Positions 1 to 12,800 of a stretch of 64,000 bases of DNA are shown piece by piece. Every line of letters starts with the position of its first letter. Position 1 is the stretch's first letter. Where the stretch lies: positions 13,029,940 to 13,093,939 of the forward strand of contig LS997563.1 of assembly GCA_000469685.2 (NCBI GenBank), given 5' to 3'. This DNA is from Haemonchus contortus. Its lineage: Eukaryota > Nematoda > Chromadorea > Rhabditida > Trichostrongylidae. The translations under genes and the position numbers were made by a program. Under the pieces are notes generated by a model. The model saw only the letters and a list, made by a program, of their open reading frames with translations. It was not told the origin of the DNA and made no database searches.

Positions 1-579
1 TTGATCGTGCCTACGTGACTTTTGCGAGGACACACAACCGGACACACAAAGTTAGCGGTTTATATATATAGAGGATAGAGGATAATCACCGACGGAAACT
101 CCTTCGGACTGTCAATCGTTCGTTGGAAAGTTTGATAGCGAACAGAACTTACGACGAATTAGATGGCTCAGTGGCCGATGTCAAAACGTGGATCGCCTCT
201 ACGGAAAAAAATTCTTCGCGAGAGGAATCTGACTGCCTAGCAAATGGCAAGCAGTGCTTAACGTAGGTGGTGGATACACTCCCGCGTAATTACTAGAAAA
301 AGTTTTTGTTGAACATTTTCATCGATTTGGTAAATAGAATTAGTTGAAAAACAGTTCGCAATAATTATCCGTCAACCCAATGCTTTTTCCGAGCCTTATT
401 ATGCCCTGGCTACGCCGAATTTCGCCTTTTCTTCGCCATTTTTTCAGTGTTCTGGGCTGAAGCCTTCATTATTCGTATGAGGTTAGATACCCGAAGTTAT
501 CGTAAACTTTACTTCCAGCCACAATCAGTCACTAGAAGCATTAAAGTGCTCTAACACGTGAAAAGATAATGCCTCTTAC
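1..579. other. no gene recognised at left edge
   Basis: AT-rich sequence with no convincing exon, repeat or RNA gene. If the acetyltransferase-like exon at 580-751 on the minus strand is real, later exons of it should lie here, but none was identified. Confidence 0.4.
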
Positions 580-751
580 CACTGCTTTTCCGTGCGAGAA
601 CTATTCGCGTTGTCGGCAGGCTAGGAGTGAGAGTCAGTACGCTAAGATCGTCAGAAGTCCATCCTTCGTCTTCGACCAGAGTCTTCCATTCTTGCCATGC
701 GCGATCATCGGGTGCAATAGAGTCAATTATCTCGTAGTCGTTGTCTTTCAT
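580..751 (-). CDS. candidate first exon, GNAT-like protein (uncertain)
   Basis: A minus-strand reading frame of about 57 codons starts with ATG at 751 and runs to a good splice donor (GTAAGA, read on the minus strand at 579-574). The peptide has a Trp-rich start (RAWQEWKTLVEDEGW) followed by an Ile/Val/Ala-Arg strand. This loosely resembles the N-terminal part of nematode GNAT-type acetyltransferases, which often have a Trp...EGW segment. No acetyl-CoA loop (RGxGxG/A) exon was found in the remaining 579 bases on this strand, so the call is weak. It could equally be a chance ORF. A protein search against nematode GNAT families would decide. Confidence 0.22.
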
Positions 752-1716
752 AGCCGTGAGTTATTGACGATAACCGCGAATTCCTTAAGATGAGATGTAG
801 GGGCTGAAATGAAAGTGGATTAGCACTGTGAGTTCAATCTGTAGAAAGATTTCTTTTGACGCGATGTGACAAATTATCAAATAATAATCTTATTGGCAAA
901 AAGCGCGCTCGATAGAGCGCCTCAACTGCGAAAAGTTTCGCTTATCAGAATTGATCCAATAGGTCGAATAGAACTGCTTTCCACCATTCAACTTCTAATT
1001 GTGCGAAGTCAGTGTGTGGTATAAGTTTCGTTTGAAAGTAAAGCTGCTTTGCCCCTTCATCCTTCCTCATTACTGAGTTGATCATTATAGAAAATGTATC
1101 CATTAAGTTCAAGACTCAAGGTAGTTGCTTCCCTTCGTCGACCGATTCTAGTCGCATTGCGATTGCGCGTCTAAACCTTTCTCTTGTCCGCCTTTCAATC
1201 TGAACCTCCTATTTCAAGCGGAGTTCTCGTTCCATTTAAAATCAAATCTAAGCTGTAGTCTAAGATATTTCCGGAAATATGAAAAGTAATAGAAGAGATC
1301 AAGAGCCCTTTAGAAGCACGTTGGCATGTGTGCGCTAGTTCTGCGAGAGTTCTCAGCGTACATTCAGGTTGCTACGCTACAAAGGAAGATGGAAACAATG
1401 CCCATATAAGTGCTCGACATTTTTTAAAGCGTTTTCGTGCTCACATGGCATATTTCGAATGGCCTGATTTGGCAGACGATAGTATAATGCACCCTTTCGG
1501 TTACAGATAAATTATGAGCTGTTAATTTTGTATTGGGGTTGGAAAGATGTTCGAAAGGGTGGGTACCGCAAGGGTTGTTCATAAATGTATTTTCCATGGG
1601 TAGTAAGATTCTATTTGTTCTAGCAATAGATGTGAGAGGAAGAAAAAATGATAAAGCGCGAGTGTTCTTCTTAGAGTCAATAGTATTTCAATTCTATGTA
1701 GTAAGTTTCTTGTGAG
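752..1716. other. no gene recognised
   Basis: Non-coding sequence with only short chance ORFs. No repeat family, RNA gene or conserved motif was recognised. Confidence 0.4.
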
Positions 1717-1808
1717 TCTTCTGGAAATCTTTCGGGTCGAGCTCAGTAACGTCTTCTTGTGGACTTCTGGAAATCTTTCGGGTCGTGGTCGATCGTCAGT
1801 AACGTCTC
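1717..1808. repeat. two-unit tandem duplication (about 45 bp)
   Basis: The segment TTCTGGAAATCTTTCGGGTC followed by a short spacer and CAGTAACGTCT occurs twice in direct orientation, at about 1719 and 1765. It overlaps the 3' side of the RTE-like LINE fragment and is probably a local duplication within that element. Confidence 0.6.
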
Positions 1809-2050
1809 TATCCATTCTTGGCGTGGGCTAGTAAAAAGAACCATCCCCGTTAATGGGAAAGAAGCGTATATCTCCTTCCGTTCAGAGCGTTTATGAAGAA
1901 GTCTGCCTGCAGGGGTGACGGTCATCCTGGTGTTCGTTTGACGTTCCGAGGGATGTAGCCAGCAACCATTGTGGCCCAACGGTCGTTGTCCATTCCACTT
2001 GATCTTCTTTCGTTGACGGAGTTCGAGGCGCCCTCTCTACATTTTCGCGT
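1740..2050 (-). mobile_element. RTE-type LINE fragment (RT C-terminus)
   Basis: On the minus strand around 1990-1915 the translation reads DRWATMVAGYIPRNVKRTPG. This is the signature of the C-terminal tail of RTE-family non-LTR reverse transcriptases (DRWT..V..W.PRD.KR..GRP). The frame is broken by stops directly afterwards, so this is a dead 3' fragment. A second fragment of the same type lies at 22.7-23.0 kb. Confidence 0.6.
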
Positions 2051-2210
2051 CCCGTGAAATTCCGATCTTTGCCCTTGCCACATCATGTGTGTAACGCTGA
2101 CACCGTGCTCACGTTGCTCATGTAGTGTCCATTTCCTGCAGGATTACGTCTAGGCAGGAAGGACCGCAGTTCGGAAAGATCTATGCCAAATAGCGTCGTC
2201 TTTGTTTTCT

Positions 2211-2516
2211 TCACTGCTCCCATGGTGTTTTTAAATGATCATATACACTCGTTCCCTTCTGTTCCTCCAGAACTAGGTCGCTAATCATGTCGGCTACTCT
2301 ACCCACATACCCTAAGTTGATAGGTTCAGAAATATTCCTACAGTAGAACGTAAAAGCGTACGGACGGAGAATAAACGTAATGAAATAGATGGCGAGAAGA
2401 AATGGAATCGTTGAATTGAACCAAATGAGGTCAGAATAGCTAAGTGTTCCTAGGTTTAGTTGAAATTCAATCGAAAGGAGTTCGAAGGAAGTACCCGACC
2501 AGTGGTGAAAGTGCAA
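2211..2516 (-). CDS. unrecognised ORF with one hydrophobic segment
   Basis: A 101-codon minus-strand frame. It contains a strongly hydrophobic stretch (about residues 32-58, with Phe, Leu and Ile around a Pro) that could be a membrane segment, followed by a charged tail. No family was recognised. An acceptor-like TACTGTAG lies inside, so only part might be an exon of a membrane protein. It may be chance. Confidence 0.15.
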   Translation of the reverse strand: MHFHHWSGTSFELLSIEFQLNLGTLSYSDLIWFNSTIPFLLAIYFITFILRPYAFTFYCRNISEPINLGYVGRVADMISDLVLEEQKGTSVYDHLKTPWEQ

Positions 2517-2519
2517 AGC

Positions 2520-3117
2520 TCAGGCCGTCGGTTGTCAGAGTGTAACGTGATACGCGAAATGATATGATGACGCCTTTATTGACACCATCGTTTATTTGCC
2601 ATAAAGAAAACGAGGGTTCCACAGACGCAGACTAAAAGCAGTAGCGAGTAACACTAGCCAGTGGCCCTTGCAACACACCATTCTGAGGAGAATTTAATGA
2701 TGCGTATCCTGTCAATACCAATTTTTAACTCAGTTTTGGGTTCTCACTCTATAACAGAATCCCTTACTAATTTATATAGTTGTTTTACTCTAAAAGATAG
2801 CCTTATAATGGTTTTGTTTGGTCAGACCGGCAACGTATAGTAATCGCTTTCGACTGATCGGAATCGCAAAGAATGATACGATCTATGATGTGTTAGCGCT
2901 ATCGCTGATATCACACGAACCCAACTTTTGAGTTTCCTCATAACTGTTACTACACCAGTTTTTCATATCACTGCCATTATTATAATCATGGGAAATTTCG
3001 GATGGACAGACAGACAGGCGTTCATGCAAATTTTCAATTACAGAAGTATAGTTTAAAGTAATTCTTAATCATTCAAAGCTTTTGGTTGACGCTGGCCTTC
3101 CATATTTTGTGAACATA
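2520..3117. other. no gene recognised
   Basis: AT-rich spacer before the first mariner element. It contains a short GACAGACAGACAGG-like purine/CA tract near 3005. Nothing else was recognised. Confidence 0.4.
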
Positions 3118-3878
3118 TTAGGTTGAGTCATAAGTCCTCGGGCAAAGTGATAGTGATGACTTCTAGAGATCATAACTCGGGAAAGAGGGGACGAAAATGG
3201 GCGCGCGAGGCATCGTTAGGTAGAGTATTAGAAGCTCTTCCGAATACACGCTAACGAATACACCTGACCATTTCCTGCGCTCGAGCATAAGGAGAGAAAG
3301 TGCCATGTCGACGCAAAAATCGATGTCATACTGCTTCAAAGCATGAGGCACCCATCGACCGAGCTTTCTCACCTTACCGATTGACTTCAGTCTACGAATA
3401 ATTATGGACTGACTCCTCAAGGGTGACTGCCAGCTCACGAGTAGTTTCATACGGATCGGCTTCCACCTGGCTCCGCAGCACCTCCAAATCCAACTCCATT
3501 GAGCGTCCCGAACGGCCTTCATTTTCGATATAATTCTCGTCCGACGTGAATTTCGTGTGCCACTTGTGAATTGTGCATCTAGCAGGAGCACCCTTGTTGT
3601 AAACTTCTTAAATACTTCTATTGATCTCCGCTAGTTCTTGGCCAGATAAAAAAAGAAGTAGGGTGTGGTTGCGGAGGTGGAGTTGCGACGGCTTGATATC
3701 ATGGTCATGCTTCCAGGAAAATGAATAGTCAGGTGTGTTTTATAGCATTTATTTGGAAGAGCTTTCTGTACTCTATCTAACGATGCTACGCTCGTCTATT
3801 TTCGTCACTTATTTCCCGAGTTACGATCTCTAGAAGTCATCACTATCATTTTGTCCGAGGACTTATGACTCAACCTAA
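3118..3878 (-). mobile_element. degenerate mariner element with long terminal inverted repeats
   Basis: The ends are inverted repeats starting TTAGGTTGAGTCATAAGTCC, flanked on both sides by a TA target duplication (3116-3117 and 3879-3880). Similarity between the ends continues inward for about 150 bases with scattered mismatches, far longer than usual mariner repeats. Between them, in minus orientation (3591 down to about 3200), are pieces of a mariner-type transposase: a HKWHTKF helix-turn-helix remnant, an ENEGRSGR linker, and the KLGRWVPHAL segment that precedes the first catalytic Asp. Stops and frame changes interrupt it, and the DD(D) catalytic half is missing. At 761 bp it is an internally deleted, non-autonomous copy. 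Confidence 0.8.
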
Positions 3879-4773
3879 TAGCTAAGAGTTAAGGGCGCAT
3901 GGCTGAGCTTTATACCATATTGACTTTCCAAACGTAATGTCTGCGAGCAGAGAATTAAAAGCATAATTATATGTACCTCCTTATCACCATAACCTATAGC
4001 CATAAGCAAGAGATGACTCAGAACAGTTCTATTCTTTACTGTTCTCATCTCCAGTTTGGCAGTATATTTCCCTGTCCATGGTTGAACCCTGGTCAGCGAT
4101 GAAGTAGTTGTTGCTCGAAGCCCTTCTTTTCTCTCTAGATGTTTGTCCTTTTCAAATGTTTGATTTAGGTTGGAGTACGGATAATTTTTTTTCGCAAACG
4201 ATGCCATCCTCGTATGATATTCTCATCAGTGCTTATCGCTGTAAGAATCTCGGAAAAAATCTACTTTCTGGCAGCAAACCCACTAGAATGCCAAGACTCG
4301 ACTGTAGATACTCGCTGTGTAAAGTTCCCTACCACCCTCTATCAGACAGCACTTTTGGGAATCAATCATCTTTGAGAATGAAAAACCTAGATTTCACGGA
4401 GAAGTTGTAGGGCTTCCATCTTAGGACGAAAAGCGAAAGAGATCAGTGACTCTTGCATTTTTGGCCTCATTACAAACGTTTACCTGTTGTTATCAGTTAC
4501 TTTTGCCAGCCATCTGAAATGCCCTTTACCCTTTACCACATCACAAACCAAAGTGCGAAGGTTCAATAGTTAAGGTGAAAGACGTTATGGCCAGATTGGC
4601 TCTTGTCTCGTTTTTTATGGTACTTACTAGCCCTTATCAGTCTTATCAGTTCCTATCAATCATCTAGGTTTGCACACCTAAAATAGCCTGTATTTCATCT
4701 GAGTTCGGATATGTCCATAGCTGCGGGAGTTATGAATTTTCAGCCGTACATACCACGTGCGTTAATACATATA

Positions 4774-5675
4774 TTAGGTGTGTGCATTAATTTCCGCCAC
4801 CGAATTTCAAGGGCCGTTGCGCGGACCATGTTAGAGGTTTACCGGTAAAACCTGTCATGTTCTGTAAGGTAGGGTATTCGCTACCTACTTAAGGGCAGAC
4901 AGATCAGTTTTGCCCCAAAATCCTGTTGCTCTCAGACTGATTGGTCATGGAACTTGATGAATCGTTTCCCCGGGGGGCCCTTCACCTGCTGTTCGATTTC
5001 AAGAAAACTGGCATTGAAGCCCACCGGATGCTTCTATGGAGTACAAGCTTCATCTGAACGAACCTGCTGACATAGTTTTTCTTCACTCGAGAGCTTGCAA
5101 CGAAAGCGAAATGTTTATTGCCAAAAAGTAATGCTGTGCGTGCATTTGGTGGTGGGATTAAAAGGGTGTTGTGAACTATGAGCTGCTGAGCCCGAACGAA
5201 ACTGTTACTGCTGACCGCTACGAACACCAACTTGACAGTTTGTAGGATGCTATCACCTAAAGCTCACCTTAATCGCAGGAAAATATCAGGTGCCTTTCCA
5301 CCACGAACATGCCAGACCCCATGTTGCGAAAAATTTCCTTATAAAAAAATTGCAGTTGTTGGTTGTGATCAGGTTGTTCAGCCCGCATACTCTTCGGATC
5401 TTGCTCTTTCTGGCTACCACCTATTCCGGTCCATGCAAGTCAGTTTAGTAGATAAACGCTTCCGGAATGCCGAAGAAGTGAGAAAATGGGTGGGTAACAA
5501 GATTGCCACAAAAATGAAGACTTTTTTAGACAAGGAGTCAACAAGATACCAGAAAGATAGCAAGAAGTTTTAGCTAACAATGGGCAATACATTGGTTGAT
5601 GTACATTTAGTTTTAATTTTGTAATAAGTATGTTTTTGCACGCGAAAAACGGCGGAAATTAATGCACACACCTAA
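4774..5675 (+). mobile_element. deleted mariner element 2 with transposase remnant
   Basis: Terminal inverted repeats (TTAGGTGTGTGCATTAATTT at the left, its complement at the right) are flanked by TA at 4772-4773 and 5676-5677. Plus-strand coding remnants are clear. Around 5150-5235 there is WWD-KGVVNYELL followed by NETVTADRYEHQLDSL, the region after the first catalytic Asp. Around 5385-5573 a YSSDLALSGYHLFRSMQ block corresponds to the mariner YSPDLAPSDYHLF motif holding the third catalytic Asp. That frame ends at 5571-5573. Internal stops and a truncated N-terminus show it is inactive. The length of 902 bp is below the usual 1.2-1.3 kb. Confidence 0.85.
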
Positions 5676-5697
5676 TATGTACGTACATAACATACGG

Positions 5698-6073
5698 GTC
5701 CGGGAACTTCTCCCCTAACACGGCGTCGCACACGCCGCACCCACCGCCTATCGCAGGATTGCGATGGAAGATTGGAGCGCGCAATTTGTGTGGTGGGGAG
5801 TCCTTTAAACATTTGAATTGACCGGCCGCTCTCTTCAGTTCCAATGCGATTCTGATCGTCGTTCATATAGGAGGAGCCATTTGAATCAATCAAGTCTAAT
5901 AAACATGAAAACTAAAAAGAAACAGAAGAAAAAACGATAAAATCCAATAAAAAAGCAAGCCAGTCATGAAAAAATTCCGCGTCCTATCGATTGGTGGGAG
6001 TACGGTAATTGCAATGACGTTCGCCGCATGCCGCAAGGGAGAATGCCGCGATAGGGGAGAAGTTCCGTTACCC
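5698..6073. repeat. dispersed repeat, copy 1 (matches 61972-62346)
   Basis: About 375 bases match a second copy at 61972-62346 in the same orientation with moderate divergence. Shared anchors include GATTGCGATGGAAGATTGGA, CTAATAAACAT and CGCAAGGGAGAATGCCGCGA. Such a long shared block, with a purine-rich A-tract in the middle, is consistent with part of a retroelement (LTR or untranslated region). No intact ORF is present in this copy. Confidence 0.7.
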
Positions 6074-6200
6074 CATAACATACACACTCAGGGACGTATA
6101 CATAGACAAACATATACTCGTGCATATGCGCATGTACTCATGCACATGCGTGTGCATATTTACAAAAGCATACATATAAACTCAGAAGAGCAGGTGTGAA
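6074..6200. repeat. alternating purine-pyrimidine low-complexity tract
   Basis: The sequence is dominated by CATA, TGCA, CATG and ACAC steps, a degenerate CA/TA repeat that could adopt non-B DNA. It is directly downstream of the dispersed repeat. Confidence 0.6.
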
Positions 6201-6339
6201 CAAGTATTTTGCTCCAATTACTCAAATAACACCAACATTGGATGGATGAAGAGGATCCAAGGATGTGGTTGGGCGGGGAAGGAATAAATAGGGGTTTTCC
6301 TGGATGAGATGCAGTGTTTTTATTCTTTTTCTTATTGAA

Positions 6340-6669
6340 CTAACTTTTATGTTCTTTCGATCAATTTTGTTTGAAAAGATGTTCATCTTCTTCCCAAGCC
6401 CCTTTCTTTTACATAGAGAACAACGACCGATGAGTCAAAAGTTCATTTTTTGTCCAGTCTTGTCTAGGGAGTGGTCCTGTGGAGCTGTAAAATAAGATGG
6501 TCTACGAAGGAGCATGATAGGGGGGTCATCCACGACTTTATTTAACTGATGTTCAACGTAAACTTGTAACGTGAACCATCGATAGTTGATCCCTATGTAA
6601 GAGAAAGGGGTTTGGGAAGAAGATGAACATCTTTTCAAACAAAATGGATCGGAAGGAACTAAAAGTTAG
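6340..6669. repeat. imperfect inverted repeat (foldback, about 95-bp arms)
   Basis: The left arm begins CTAACTTTTATGTTCTTTCG and includes TGTTTGAAAAGATGTTCATC. The same sequence appears in reverse complement ending at 6669 (GATGAACATCTTTTCAAACA...AAAAGTTAG). The spacer is about 140 bases. Arms of roughly 95 bases are about 85-90 percent alike. This is probably a MITE-like foldback. No transposase is present. Confidence 0.8.
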
Positions 6670-6721
6670 GACTCAGTAAAACTTCTTATTCCTACGTTCC
6701 TGTCGTTAAGCCTTCGTTAAT

Positions 6722-6772
6722 TTGTGTTGTTTTGACTATGTAGCTTATGAACGCATAGTCAAAACAACACAA
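6722..6772. repeat. perfect 19-bp hairpin
   Basis: TTGTGTTGTTTTGACTATG is followed by a 13-base loop and its exact reverse complement. It lies 124 bases before the first recognised NUP205 exon. It could be a small foldback remnant; a regulatory RNA structure is only speculation. Confidence 0.85.
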
Positions 6773-6895
6773 TTTACCTATTACCTTATAAGAGTAATTT
6801 TTCTAGTATAAGTTATTATGGAAGGAATAATATATATTGTACGCTTGTTCCTCATTCACTGCATTCTTCTTCTACTCTGTATCAGCCGCTTTCAG

Positions 6896-9800
6896 TATGA
6901 ACTCGAAGAAGTGTCGCTTTCGGCTTTGCTTTGTATCTTGAAGCAGTCACATGTAGACTCTCGCGCAGTGATTCGAAGGGAGCCGCATGTGGCCTTGCTG
7001 ATTCAGATTCTCAACGACACAGCAGTTTACAGAGCGGTAAGACATTTTTTATACTTTCCACTTAATTACAATGAGCTGATTGATCATGGTTTGTCTCCTT
7101 GAACACGAAGGGAATGGTGGAAGTCCGATAAACCCCGACTCAGGGAACGAGCGGAGGACGATCATCGAAGCGACTGGGTATTGTGTCTGAACAAGACCTG
7201 GGACCGTAATAGACCGTAATAGGGAGAGAAATGACCTGATCAGCTATTGTAATGATTGGCAAATTAATGTGTGCTGGATGTTAATGGTACTGCTTCTCCT
7301 AGATCTGTACGGTACTCCTTGAGGATGTGAACATGCAGGAGCTCGTATTACCATCATCTCGTAGAACATCTGCACCTGCTCTGCCAGCAATTAAATTGAT
7401 TTCGAGTGAGTGTATCTTTTACATTTTGCTCATTCTGGGTTGTAATATTTCCATGATGGGGAATGGTATCGTTTTTGACCCAATATCAGAGTCAATTGCC
7501 CTGATTCAGCTGCCATTTCACGCTATGCTGTCCTACGAGCTTCAATTCGCAGCACAGATTCGGATATCATGCTGGCTCCACTACAAACACTGCTGTTGAC
7601 TCCTCTTCAGTCATCAGGAATTAACATACTTGACATTGCGTTACTGTACATTGAGCAGGTGAGTTTTTCGGGTGAGATTATTTCAGTGTTCGTAGTTGCA
7701 GCGAACTTCAATTCTTAATGGTACGTCAAAGATAGGCAAGCAATAAAATCTGTAAGAAGCGGATACGAATTACATGGATGAACAGCTCAAACAATAGGGA
7801 GAGTTACTAACGTCCTAGAACGCGATGAATACTGAGTGCTCATCCTCCGAACGCCATGGCTCGCAATATTCATAGGGAATGTTCGATGAAATCTTTCTCA
7901 CCATCAGATGGATGATGAGGTGGTAATGACGAAAGAATTGATTTGTTCCAGGCAGACGACTTGCCATGCCACGCTCTGTACGCTGGACGAATTTTACGTG
8001 AGCTATGCGCCATTCGGCCCTCTCTTCAACCTCAGATGGTCGAGCTACTTCGGGCACGCAAAACAGTGCAACGTTACGCACGCGCTATACGCAGTGTTTT
8101 GAATCCCGGCACAATACGGTACACGATATCGGATATGGTAACTTCAGGTATGTAAAGGTCCAGTATGAAAGGAGGGGTATTGTGCGCAAGGTAATACAAT
8201 TTGAAGCGGCCCCACTCGCCGCGGCAGGTGCTAGGTGCTTCTTTGAGTCGCTGAAAGTGCTAACTTTCCCTTGTTTTCTAATCAGTCATATCCTCTCACT
8301 CTTGTTTTCTTGTGTCTTACAAAATGCCACAGAGTGTGGGTATTCTTGTCATCACGAAATTGGCCAGGAACATTGATTCGTGAAAGCTTGATGACCCGAT
8401 TAGGATGTTTGTGAATGAGAAGATGCGGTTCCATGTAATTCCATCCCAGCTCTATCAGCCTTCGTTACCTAGAAAAGCTCCACAGAGGGTTTTAAGGTCA
8501 ACGTTGGTGCAAAAGATTGACTGACGAGCTTCACAACAGTGAACCAAATAGAATGGGGAAAGACTGTCCGAGTTCATCATGTTGACCCACACCATCCGTG
8601 GTAATTGGCATTTCCTGAAACTCTTTTATCGCGGCGGACTGGGGGGGGGGTCATTTGGTAAACAGTTTCTAATGAATTAGATATCATATCCAATCGAAAG
8701 TTTTGCTGGTTGACGTCGCTGTTGTATCGCAATTCTACACAGGATCGTACCATCGTCTCTTCTGCGCAAAATTGTGTTTTTTCAATGCACGGTGAGGTTC
8801 TGCGTAGCTTAAGAAACGAAGCCCCAAGACCGTTATCAATTCGGACCACCTTATTTTGCGAGTTTATGGGGAGTTTTCGTTATCAACAACATCGACAAAA
8901 AGAAATACAACCTTCTCTTCTCCTTGAACATCTACAGTATTGGGATAGCAGAGATACTACAAGTTGCCAAAACTTTTCCTCATTCACGCCTCTCGAATCT
9001 GCCTCTTGAAGGCAAGCTTGAAGCTTCAGGAATGACATTACTTGTTGCTGCGCTGCTATATTCTAAAGCATCTCGTCTTCCGCTACGTTTTCTATATAAG
9101 ATAGAGTTCGCCGGCTCACTAACCATCGCTGAACATTTATATGGCGCTTGTTACAACCAATCATGGTGAGACTGCTCACTGTTGAGTGTAGGTCGTCCTA
9201 TTTTGTGTGTGTGTAACGATAGATGAAAATAGAACTTCAAAGATTTATGATTTTCAGAGTTTGATGACCAAGATCTGGTGCGTATGCGAGGTGAAGCCGC
9301 TTTGGTCGTCTTGGAGGCGTTGTCTGGTAAGGTCATCTTACTGACAATTAGTTGCTGTCAATCACACCTTAGAAACAGCTTCAGTTTTTTATAAAACGAA
9401 CGCATTTTTTCACTTACTTTCACGGATTTTGTTGAGTTTCGGGCGAGGTTTACAGATTTTTGTTGAAGATTCTGTGGAGACTGATCCGGGCGGAAATAAC
9501 CTGTGCTTTTTGCTGTTCGGCTTCAAGCTCGGTGCTGACGGTATTAGCCAGTTATATGAGATTGGTAAGGATAACTTTTGATTTTTACCTTAGATTTACC
9601 TGTCAAAATTTCACATTGTCTAAAAAGAGCTAACTTTCATTTAAGAATGAAACTTCAGAATCGCAACCGACCGGTTTTCATCAAGTGCTTTCTGTGCTGG
9701 AGCAGTTTATCGGATCCCAAAATCCTTTCCAACTTCAGTTCTCCTCGCTTATCGAGCCTTCATTCCGATTGTTGGTGAGGAAACATCTGTTAATAGTTAA

Positions 9801-12800
9801 CCATGCTTACTTCTCGAGTGACTGAATTTTTCATTAGGGGGAGAGTGGATTTTCTTCATCTAGGGATCAAACCGTAACTTTTTTGATTGCAGTTTCTCCA
9901 ATTACCGGTGCCATAAATCGAAAATTCGCTGGGCAAATTCTAATGATCAATAATGATAGTTTGATATAATGGTCAATTTGATTTCCTTTGGTTGCAAGTG
10001 GTTGGGATTTCAACGAGCAAAACTTTCAGACAGTTCCAAAAGAAGAGCCTTTTTCTGAAACCGTTGAGGTCATAGTAAGGGGAATTAAATGTGTTAAAGC
10101 AATGGACGATGAGCTAGATATATTAAAATTAGCAATGATATGGTTCATCAAGATGAACGTATGTACCTCGTATCAATTGTAGAAACGCTACCCTATCTTA
10201 ATTTACCAAAAGCAGCAGATCTAAAATTTAGGGAACAACCTTCCCTTCTCAGTCTCACTTGTAACGTTTCTAATCGGTGATCACTGGGGAAGATCGGGAT
10301 GGTGGTGCAGATCTGATCGCCAAGATGATCGCGTTTCGGGAAAAAATGTCAAGAAAGAAAGTCGTCCCAAAGACGCTACTATTTTCTGTTGATCCAGGTG
10401 TGGAGATTGAATCGATGTTTGTCGTGACACGATTCCGATCGCGGTAGGCCTGCGCTTTGGCACCCACGGTTTGAAGAGTTCGTGAGGAATTCGAAAAGTA
10501 TTTGTTTCTGTATTTGAACAGTGCACAACATTTGAAAATCTGATTTTTTGAAGTTGTGTTAGATTCATAGCAAAAGATCTGAAGCACCCGTACGCACGTG
10601 GGGCTGGGAGAATGAGGGGGAAGAGGAAAAGGTATTTAAGCCAACTTCCTGTAACCCAGACCGTACTGTCTCAAAAATATGAAACTGACTGGTATCATGC
10701 AGAACCTGTTCTTTTATTTGCATTTGTAACTTCTTTGGGAAGACTGCTTTAGACGTTAGCCTGCCTCTGATCGTGAAGGAGCAACTCGAAGTATGACATT
10801 AATTCGAGACCCAAAAGCAGAGCAATAAAACCTTCCTTGGACGGTTATCTGGGCGGGGTTGCACGACTCTTGTCCCTTTGAGGGAAGACAGCGATCCCCT
10901 TGTTGTTGACGTGAATCCAAATATCTTGTCACCAGTCTTTCAAGAACATGTTCACTGAAATGTCGAAAGACGTTGCTCCGATCTTACTCGAGATGGTCCG
11001 TCAACTCCCCGGTTGTAGCCTTTCGCTTCACTCTCTCCCTTCACTGAGAAGTTATTGTCGATAGCAACTGATCGGGATACAGGAACACTTTCGTCGAGCG
11101 TGGCATTTCCAGAATGAAGCGAGCGAATAAACTTCTAGCGGTAGTGTGGCTGACGAGGTCCCTTCCGAATGCATTGTCGATGTTGGAGGCAGCGGAATAA
11201 ATCTAGAGCAGCGGGGTCATTCCTAATAGGCGGTTGCTCGAATTCGATCGCGACTATTGCGACACGACTCGGAGAATGGAAGCAGGGATGCCTGTCTGAA
11301 TATGATCGAGCATAAATCTGACCATGAGACCGTTCTCGAATATTTTAATAGCACGAGGGCGGCAAAGTTTGTGGGAAAGTGAGACCTCAAAGTTCGTGTC
11401 TCAAAGCTTTCGTATCAACTTAATATATATAGGAGATGAAGTCATTTACAGACTCAATTACACTTATCCGTCTCTTTTCTTTCAAGAAATTGCACTTCAT
11501 AGTAATTCATAGTTATTTTGGTCACTTCTCATAACTTTCAGCAACGATTGGTCTCAGTAGATTGCGTCTACTCACAAGCGGTGCTCCGCTTTGTTCGTTC
11601 GATCAACTTGATACAACAACTTGTTGCATCTCCGTTTTTGTCAACGACTTTGTCGCAGGTAAGAGAGTTTTGTGTACCATCAAAGAATGTCATTACCTCA
11701 TTACCAGTTGTTTTCCTTTGATTTTCGTTACATTCCAATCTCAACGGTAGTGGTTATTTTTCGAGGCAACGCATACCAGATATGTAGTCACTGGTTTAAG
11801 TAGTTGATTTAAGGATGCAGCAGATGGACCAACACTGCTTTCCGTAACGCGTATGATCTCCGGATCAATATTGCATCTGGCAGCTCTCGAGGTTTCATCA
11901 CTTCTGAAATCAGGTTGGTTAAAAAAGCTATTTGCTAATTTGGGGCGAACGAGTTTTAATGTTATAGGACATTTCAACATCCCGTATGAGATGTACAGCA
12001 CCTTGCTGGAGACATCAGATGCCGTTTCGAATGGTGACGAAGCATCAGATGAGGTGACAAACTTGTTGTTCAGGTCTGTTTTTGGAAAGCCTATTCTTGT
12101 TACTTGTACTCCTATACGAAATAATTTTCTGATGTCGCGTAAGGTATGCATTGCATTGTCATGTCTTTGGCAATATAACATTTACCCGACAGCTTTTTGC
12201 AATTCTTTTAAGTTTTATATCTACATGGGGAAAATACAGAGATCAACAGTATGTCAAAGAGGGTGATATTTCTCCGTAATGGGCAGTAAAATCTAAGACA
12301 GTCATGGGTAAAGATGTCTGAGAGAGCTGCGCGAGTGTGACATTTTTGACGGGATGGCAACTCTTAACCCGCACTCGGCTACTATCCTACAACAGTTCTT
12401 GAATCTCTAATAACTTTTTTTTAAAGCACAAGCTATCAAAATGTTGTTTTGTAGTTTACTACGTCATGGTCATATCGAATTAACTGAAGAAATCGAATAT
12501 CCTCGCTTAGTGCACTTCAATGCTCATAAGCTGCAGACGGTCAGTGTTTACTTTCTTGTCGTAGCATTTTTTCCGTTTTTTTTTCACATTTTTCGTTCCT
12601 TGGAGAGGAAAAATCGAAAGATGGCAGTGTCATTCTTATTCTTGGCTGATCGTATATCGCACGTTAACGCATGCAATTCACCTGAGTAATAATTTGGATC
12701 GAAACCTTGTGAGATTTGCTGTTTGAAGTTCGAATTTCCCGTGACAATACTCTTTAAATGTTGTGGTACCCCTTGTAGAAAGCTCGTAACGAGTCTGTGA